Positions 50,035 to 53,948 of a stretch of DNA of 53,948 nt are shown piece after piece. Each line of letters starts with the position of its first letter. Within the stretch, counting starts at the first letter, position 1. The stretch is from DATCJY01 sp036562565. Lineage in GTDB: Bacteria; Bacteroidota; Bacteroidia; Flavobacteriales_D; Sanyastnellaceae. Under the pieces are notes generated by a model. The model saw only the letters and a list, made by a program, of their open reading frames with translations, made no database searches and had not been told where the DNA came from. The stretch is from positions 1 through 53,948 of the forward strand of contig DATCJY010000003.1 of the NCBI GenBank assembly GCA_036562565.1, given 5' to 3'. The position numbers were made by a program, and so were the translations under genes.

Positions 50035-52107
50035 TTATCTCACTTCATCTCCGGGGCTCATTTCCTTCTGTGGGGAGAGGATGGAGAGTTCACCGGCAGC
50101 ATTCTCTGCCATGAGAATCATGCCTTCACTTTGGATGCCTTTGATGGTGCGCGGAGCAAGGTTGGCGAGCAACAAAACTTTCTTGCCCACTACTTCCTCT
50201 GGTTTGTAATGCTCTGCAATTCCGGAAACCACGGTGCGTTTGTCCACACCGGTATCTACGGTGAGTTTGAGAAGTTTTTTGGTCTTTGGAACAGCTTCCG
50301 CAGCAATCACTTGTGCCACGCGAATGTCCATTTTTTGGAAGGTCTCAAAGTCGATATTGTCTTTGATAGGCTTCTTGTTTGCAGCGGTTGATGCGGCTTT
50401 GCTCGCTTCGAGTTTAGCTACTTGGGCCGCTACAACTTCATCGGTCACTTTTTCGAATAAGATGGGAAGGGTACCCATCACGTGTCCTGTGGGAAGCAAT
50501 TCTTGGTTGAATAATTCGTCCCAAGGGTACCATTCAATGTTCAGTGCTGTGCGAATTTTTTCAGCAGTGAATGGCAGGAAGGGGCGCAAACAGAAAGCAG
50601 CCTGTGCAACAAACTGCGCACAGGTTTTCATGATACTTGCAGCTGCTTCAGGATTGGTTTTGTTCAATTTCCAAGGCTCTGTTTCCGTAAGCAGCTTATT
50701 GCCGATGCGTGCGATGTTCATCGCTTCTGCCAATGCTTCGCGGAAGCGGAACTCTTCAATTTTTTTACCTATGGATTCATAAGCAGCTTTTGCTTGTTCA
50801 ACAGCTGTTTTTTCGGCCGCGCTTGCCTCGCTTGTAACTGCAGGTATTGCACCGTTGTAGAACTTGTGAGTGAGTACAAAAACGCGGTTCACGAAGTTGC
50901 CGAGAATATCGGCCAACTCGTTGTTCACGCGGTCTTTGTAGTCGGTCCAAGTGAACTCGCTGTCTTTTTGTTCCGGCATGATGGAGCCCAATACATAGCG
51001 CATCTCATCTTGCTTGCCGGGGAATTCTGCGAGGTATTCATGCAACCACACGGCCCAGTTGCGTGAGGTAGAAATCTTGTCCCCTTCAAGGTTCATGAAT
51101 TCGTTTGCCGGAACGTTGTAAGGCAGTACAAACTGTCCGTGTGTTTCAAGGATAATCGGGAAGATGATGCAGTGGAAGACGATGTTGTCTTTACCGATGA
51201 AGTGGATGAGCTGTGAGTCTTCGCTTTTCCAATAGTCTTCCCAGTTCTTGCCGTTTCTATCAGCCCAAACCTTGGTGTTGGTGATATAACCAATCGGGGC
51301 ATCGAGCCATACATAGAGCACTTTGCCTTCAGCATTAGGCAGTGGAACAGGCACACCCCACTCTAGGTCGCGTGTCATAGCACGGCTTTGCAAACCACCG
51401 TCAATCCAGCTCATGCATTGCCCGATTACGTGCGCTTTCCATTCTTTGGGGTCGTGGTGTTGTTTGCCGTGCACCTTACCTTCTTTGATGAATTCACGCA
51501 CCATGTTTTCATGCTGCGCCATGGGCAGGTACCAGTGTTGTGTTTCCTTCAACACGGGCTTGCTGCCGCTCAGTGTACTGTGCGGATTGATGAGGTCAAG
51601 CGGGCTCAAGGTGCTACCGCATTTTTCACATTGATCTCCGTAAGCCTTGTCGTTGGAGCACTTCGGACAAGTACCCATGATATAACGGTCAGCTAAAAAC
51701 TGCTTGGCTTCTTCGTCATAATACTGTTGCGAAGTCTCTACTTCAAATGCACCTTTCCTTTCGAGTTCAAGGAAAATCTCCTGCGACATCTTGTGATGCT
51801 CAGGCGAAGAGGTGCGGTGATATTCATCGAAAGAGATACCAAACTCTGCAAACGCATTCTTCATGAGTTCGTGGTAGTAGTCCACAATCTCGCGAGGCGT
51901 TTTGCCTTCCTTTTTGGCGCGCAAGGTGATGGCCGCACCGTGCTCATCACTCCCGCAGATGAAGGCTACATCTTTCCCCTTCGCGCGCAGGTAGCGCACA
52001 AAGATGTCGGCATTGAGGTAGGCACCTGCTATATGACCAATGTGCAAAGGCCCGTTGGCATAGGGAAGAGCAGAAGTCACTAAATATCTTTTCGGTTCTT
52101 TTTTCAT
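50035..52107 (-). CDS. metG: Methionyl-tRNA synthetase
   Basis: A 690-residue class I synthetase that charges tRNA with methionine. The HIGH motif is residues 22-25 (GPLHIGHIAG), the KMSKS loop appears as KISTS (about 342-346), and the zinc knuckle CPKC ... CEKC (about 147-165) is complete. WVDxxxY-like active-site residues are in VLYVWLDAPIGYITN. The C-terminus (about 580-690) is a Trbp111/EMAPII-like tRNA-binding OB-fold (KMDIRVAQVIAAEAVPKTKKLLKL starts it), as in E. coli MetG. The ATG at 52107 begins MKKEPKRYLVTSALPYANG. It stands alone with a terminator. Confidence 0.98.
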   Translation of the reverse strand: MKKEPKRYLVTSALPYANGPLHIGHIAGAYLNADIFVRYLRAKGKDVAFICGSDEHGAAITLRAKKEGKTPREIVDYYHELMKNAFAEFGISFDEYHRTSSPEHHKMSQEIFLELERKGAFEVETSQQYYDEEAKQFLADRYIMGTCPKCSNDKAYGDQCEKCGSTLSPLDLINPHSTLSGSKPVLKETQHWYLPMAQHENMVREFIKEGKVHGKQHHDPKEWKAHVIGQCMSWIDGGLQSRAMTRDLEWGVPVPLPNAEGKVLYVWLDAPIGYITNTKVWADRNGKNWEDYWKSEDSQLIHFIGKDNIVFHCIIFPIILETHGQFVLPYNVPANEFMNLEGDKISTSRNWAVWLHEYLAEFPGKQDEMRYVLGSIMPEQKDSEFTWTDYKDRVNNELADILGNFVNRVFVLTHKFYNGAIPAVTSEASAAEKTAVEQAKAAYESIGKKIEEFRFREALAEAMNIARIGNKLLTETEPWKLNKTNPEAAASIMKTCAQFVAQAAFCLRPFLPFTAEKIRTALNIEWYPWDELFNQELLPTGHVMGTLPILFEKVTDEVVAAQVAKLEASKAASTAANKKPIKDNIDFETFQKMDIRVAQVIAAEAVPKTKKLLKLTVDTGVDKRTVVSGIAEHYKPEEVVGKKVLLLANLAPRTIKGIQSEGMILMAENAAGELSILSPQKEMSPGDEVR

Positions 52108-52321
52108 ATATTATCGAAATGCCATCTCCACGTGAATTAGTACTCAATCATATCCAACAAACAGACTATGTCTCTGCGGAGATTCGGGGCGCAAGATAGT
52201 TTCGAGGGGGGAGAAAGTGATGGCGTTTTTGGAAATCCTCTTTGGCCAAGATGCCTATAAAGAATAGATGGTCTAAAGGCCTTATCCGGGGCTTTTCGAT
52301 CGCAGAGAAAGACCTCACTGG
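52108..52321. other. Gene-free interval
   Basis: 214 bases between metG and the hypothetical gene at 52322. I see no coding frame, hairpin with T-run or repeat. Confidence 0.5.
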
Positions 52322-52588
52322 TTAATTAGCAATGACAGAAAGCCGAGGCAATAATTCATCTATACGTCTAGATACCTCATCAGGATAATCGCATAAAACA
52401 ATTGCATCAGAATGATTTTCTCTTTCGCATATAAATGTTTTGGCGAAAAATTTCTCCAAATCTATTGGAATTATAGCCACACCAAACCCTCTGCCACCCC
52501 TGTACACTGTGAACTTAGAAGGAGATAAAACATTGCCACGGATTCTATAAGACGCAAAATATGCGAACCGCTCTGTGAGCTTGTCCAT
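52322..52588 (-). CDS. Hypothetical protein of 88 residues
   Basis: Begins MDKLTERFAYFASYRIRGNV and ends RIDELLPRLSVIAN. It looks like a small alpha/beta domain: a beta hairpin (NVLSPSKFTVYRGGRGFGVAIIPI), a charged helix and a C-terminal helix. No signal peptide. It follows a damaged small gene by six bases and may be the intact second gene of a former two-gene unit. I do not recognise the family. AT-rich and isolated, so probably accessory. Confidence 0.55.
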   Translation of the reverse strand: MDKLTERFAYFASYRIRGNVLSPSKFTVYRGGRGFGVAIIPIDLEKFFAKTFICERENHSDAIVLCDYPDEVSRRIDELLPRLSVIAN

Positions 52589-52594
52589 TTCACT

Positions 52595-52735
52595 TTAATG
52601 CAAGTCATGAGCGAGACTAACAAGATATTCCATGTATTCGTTAGCTACTCGCTCTCCTTTAACGATTTCAATTAGGTATCCTTTTCGTCCTATTTCAACG
52701 ACCAATTAATATCTAAGAGAGTCTTCTTGGTGCAT
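52595..52735 (-). pseudogene. Small gene interrupted by an in-frame stop
   Basis: From the ATG at 52735 the frame reads MHQEDSLRY, then TAA, then continues in the same frame as LVVEIGRKGYLIEIVKGERV, ANEYMEYLVSLAHDLH and stop at 52595. The second part has clear protein character, and the first part joins it with no change of frame, so a nonsense change is the simplest reading. Alternatively translation starts at the TTG right after the stop (36 residues). Function unknown. It directly precedes the 88-residue gene. Confidence 0.45.
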
Positions 52736-53048
52736 ACAGCTTTATGATAATTAGTTTGTCACAGTCAACTTAAGAAAGAAATTTTCGAAAACGGAAAATA
52801 GTGGTGTGCTTCTTTTTTAGAATCGTTACTTTTTAACAACGGTAAGGTTCAATAAAAGTCATCCAGCCGGTTGAGATGGTTGAGTACCATATGGCTCAGT
52901 GTAAGTAAACCGACAAGCAGCAAGTTGTAAAGAGGTGGATGCGTACTTCTCTCTATGGGCTACCATTAAAGAGTCCATTGTGAAACATACCTTCGCCCTT
53001 CAGAAAACAACTGTATTCTATCTGTCCATACAGAATTAGAGAATTATA
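52736..53048. other. Gene-poor stretch with possible gene remnants
   Basis: No gene is clear. Two overlapping minus-strand frames of 36 and 39 residues (52849-52959, ending NHLNRLDDFY; 52859-52978, starting MDSLMVAHREKYAS) have some protein character but contradict each other. Probably decayed DNA between metG and the carboxypeptidase gene. Confidence 0.4.
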
Positions 53049-53948
53049 ATGACCATCATTCCACCATTTCTAAAAAGCGGTGATACCATCGGTATTGCAG
53101 CCACTGCACGCTGGATTACGCCTGAGCAGTTGCAGCCTGCGTTGGATTTGATTCATAATTGGGGCTTTCGCACGAAGTTGGCGGATAATATTCATGAACA
53201 GCGCTTTCAGGTAGCAGGTGACGCAGAGCGCAGAAAGGAATGCTTTCAGCGCATGTTGGATGATGAAGAAATTCAAGCCATCCTGATTGTACGTGGTGGT
53301 TATGGTACAGTCCACGTCATAGACGATCTCGATTTCTCCAACTTTGAAAAGCACCCGAAGTGGATTTGTGGTTATAGCGATATCACGGTGCTGCTATCAG
53401 AAATGTATGCGCGCGGCATTGCATGCATTCATTCTACAATGCCGATTTCATTCCCTGTTGCAACACCGGAAGCCCTAGAAAACCTGCGAAAAACCCTCAC
53501 CGGTGAGTTGCGCGAGATAACGTGGTCATGTGATGCCAACACATCATTGCACTTGAAGGATGTGCAAGTCACCGGAGGTAATCTATCGGTGATTTATAGT
53601 TTGCTTGGTTCTTCCTCTTTAAAAATGCCGGATGAAAGCACCATTGTCTTTATGGAAGATGTGGATGAGATGTATTATCACATAGACCGAATGCTGATGG
53701 GGCTGATGCGCGCTGGCTATTTCAGCAAAGCTAAAGCGATTCTTGTAGGAGGAATGACCATGATGAAGGACAACACCAAAGCATTTGGTTTTGAAACAGA
53801 AAATCCCTGGGGAGACGCACCGGAAATCACCATTCAACGTCTGGCCGAACGCTTGCAGATTCCTGTGGTTTTTGGCTTTCCCGCAGGGCATCAAAACGAT
53901 AATCGGGCATTCTATATGGGAGTAAAGTCAGAGTTAATTGTGAAGGAG
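53049..53948 (+). CDS. LD-carboxypeptidase (S66 family), C-terminus cut by the window
   Basis: The first 300 residues of a serine peptidase of family S66, like LdcA, which trims the D-Ala from tetrapeptides during peptidoglycan recycling; the related MccF cleaves microcin C. The catalytic triad of the family is visible: Ser110 in GYSDITVLL, Glu203 in FMEDVDEMYYH and His281 in PAGHQNDN. RGGYGT (82-87) is the conserved nucleophile-elbow neighbour. The ATG at 53049 begins MTIIPPFLKSGDTIGIAATA, the usual start of the family. The stop codon lies outside the window, but few residues should be missing, as the family is about 300-310 residues long. The cytosol is the usual place. Confidence 0.93.
   Translation, partial: MTIIPPFLKSGDTIGIAATARWITPEQLQPALDLIHNWGFRTKLADNIHEQRFQVAGDAERRKECFQRMLDDEEIQAILIVRGGYGTVHVIDDLDFSNFEKHPKWICGYSDITVLLSEMYARGIACIHSTMPISFPVATPEALENLRKTLTGELREITWSCDANTSLHLKDVQVTGGNLSVIYSLLGSSSLKMPDESTIVFMEDVDEMYYHIDRMLMGLMRAGYFSKAKAILVGGMTMMKDNTKAFGFETENPWGDAPEITIQRLAERLQIPVVFGFPAGHQNDNRAFYMGVKSELIVKE

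Noticed and set aside
52736..53048. Insertion-sequence remnant
   Set aside because: No terminal repeats, target duplication or transposase motif could be found; only short ambiguous frames.
1..53948. tRNA, rRNA or riboswitch genes
   Set aside because: No cloverleaf with a T-loop GTTCRA pattern in the right setting, no rRNA sequence and no familiar riboswitch core was seen by eye; a covariance-model search would be needed to be certain.

Overview
The window is chromosomal DNA from a member of the Bacteroidota. Evidence for the phylum: type IX secretion (T9SS) sorting domains of both type A (8100-8852) and type B (30193-39264), PorP/SprF-like and PorE/OmpA-like outer-membrane proteins, a DUF3098 gene next to uppP, no visible Shine-Dalgarno sequences, and promoters of the phylum's type (TTTG, about 19 bp, then TAnnTTTG/TTCG). 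The exact order is not decidable from sequence alone; Flavobacteriales or a neighbouring gliding lineage would fit. No rRNA, tRNA, CRISPR array, prophage or intact insertion sequence was seen.

Layout. 1-2.3 kb is a small accessory patch: the end of an aminopeptidase P gene, an unknown gene, a YefM/YoeB-type toxin-antitoxin pair with a recognisable operator, and an XRE regulator plus membrane protein operon with its own phased operator array. 2.3-21.5 kb is mostly housekeeping: M20 dipeptidase, proline dehydrogenase, ferrochelatase, tpiA, prmA, rplS, an LpxL-like acyltransferase, two metallo-beta-lactamase-fold hydrolases, a conserved 490-residue protein of unknown function, an ABC exporter, uvrA, and a phosphate permease with two PhoU-like (DUF47) proteins. 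21.5-27.3 kb holds a surface-polysaccharide export group (O-antigen ligase-like protein, Wzz-like chain-length protein, flippase, UppP, DUF3098) without glycosyltransferases, plus a pyrimidine-dimer glycosylase.

27.3-42.5 kb is the most striking part. A 3023-residue secreted protein is made of an N-terminal domain, 31 tandem PKD/Ig-like repeats of about 90 residues, each with a conserved cysteine pair, and a C-terminal T9SS type B domain. It is followed in the same direction by a PorP/SprF-like protein and a PorE-like TPR/beta-propeller/OmpA protein. A second PorE-like protein is transcribed divergently from the other side. This resembles an SprB/SprF-type adhesin locus: a giant surface filament, its outer-membrane partner and peptidoglycan-anchoring lipoprotein-like or periplasmic partners.

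42.5-53.9 kb contains an RNA m5C methyltransferase, a small 48-residue gene, truB, an outer-membrane beta-barrel gene, a tightly coupled four-gene signalling operon (YfiR/DUF4154, two paralogous TPR-like secreted proteins, membrane HAMP-SpoIIE phosphatase), metG, a decayed gene patch, and the start of an LD-carboxypeptidase. The four-gene operon is the best candidate for an uncharacterised system: a periplasmic YfiR-type protein paired with a phosphatase output instead of the diguanylate cyclase known from YfiBNR.

All functional calls are from reading protein sequence and motifs; no database search was run.
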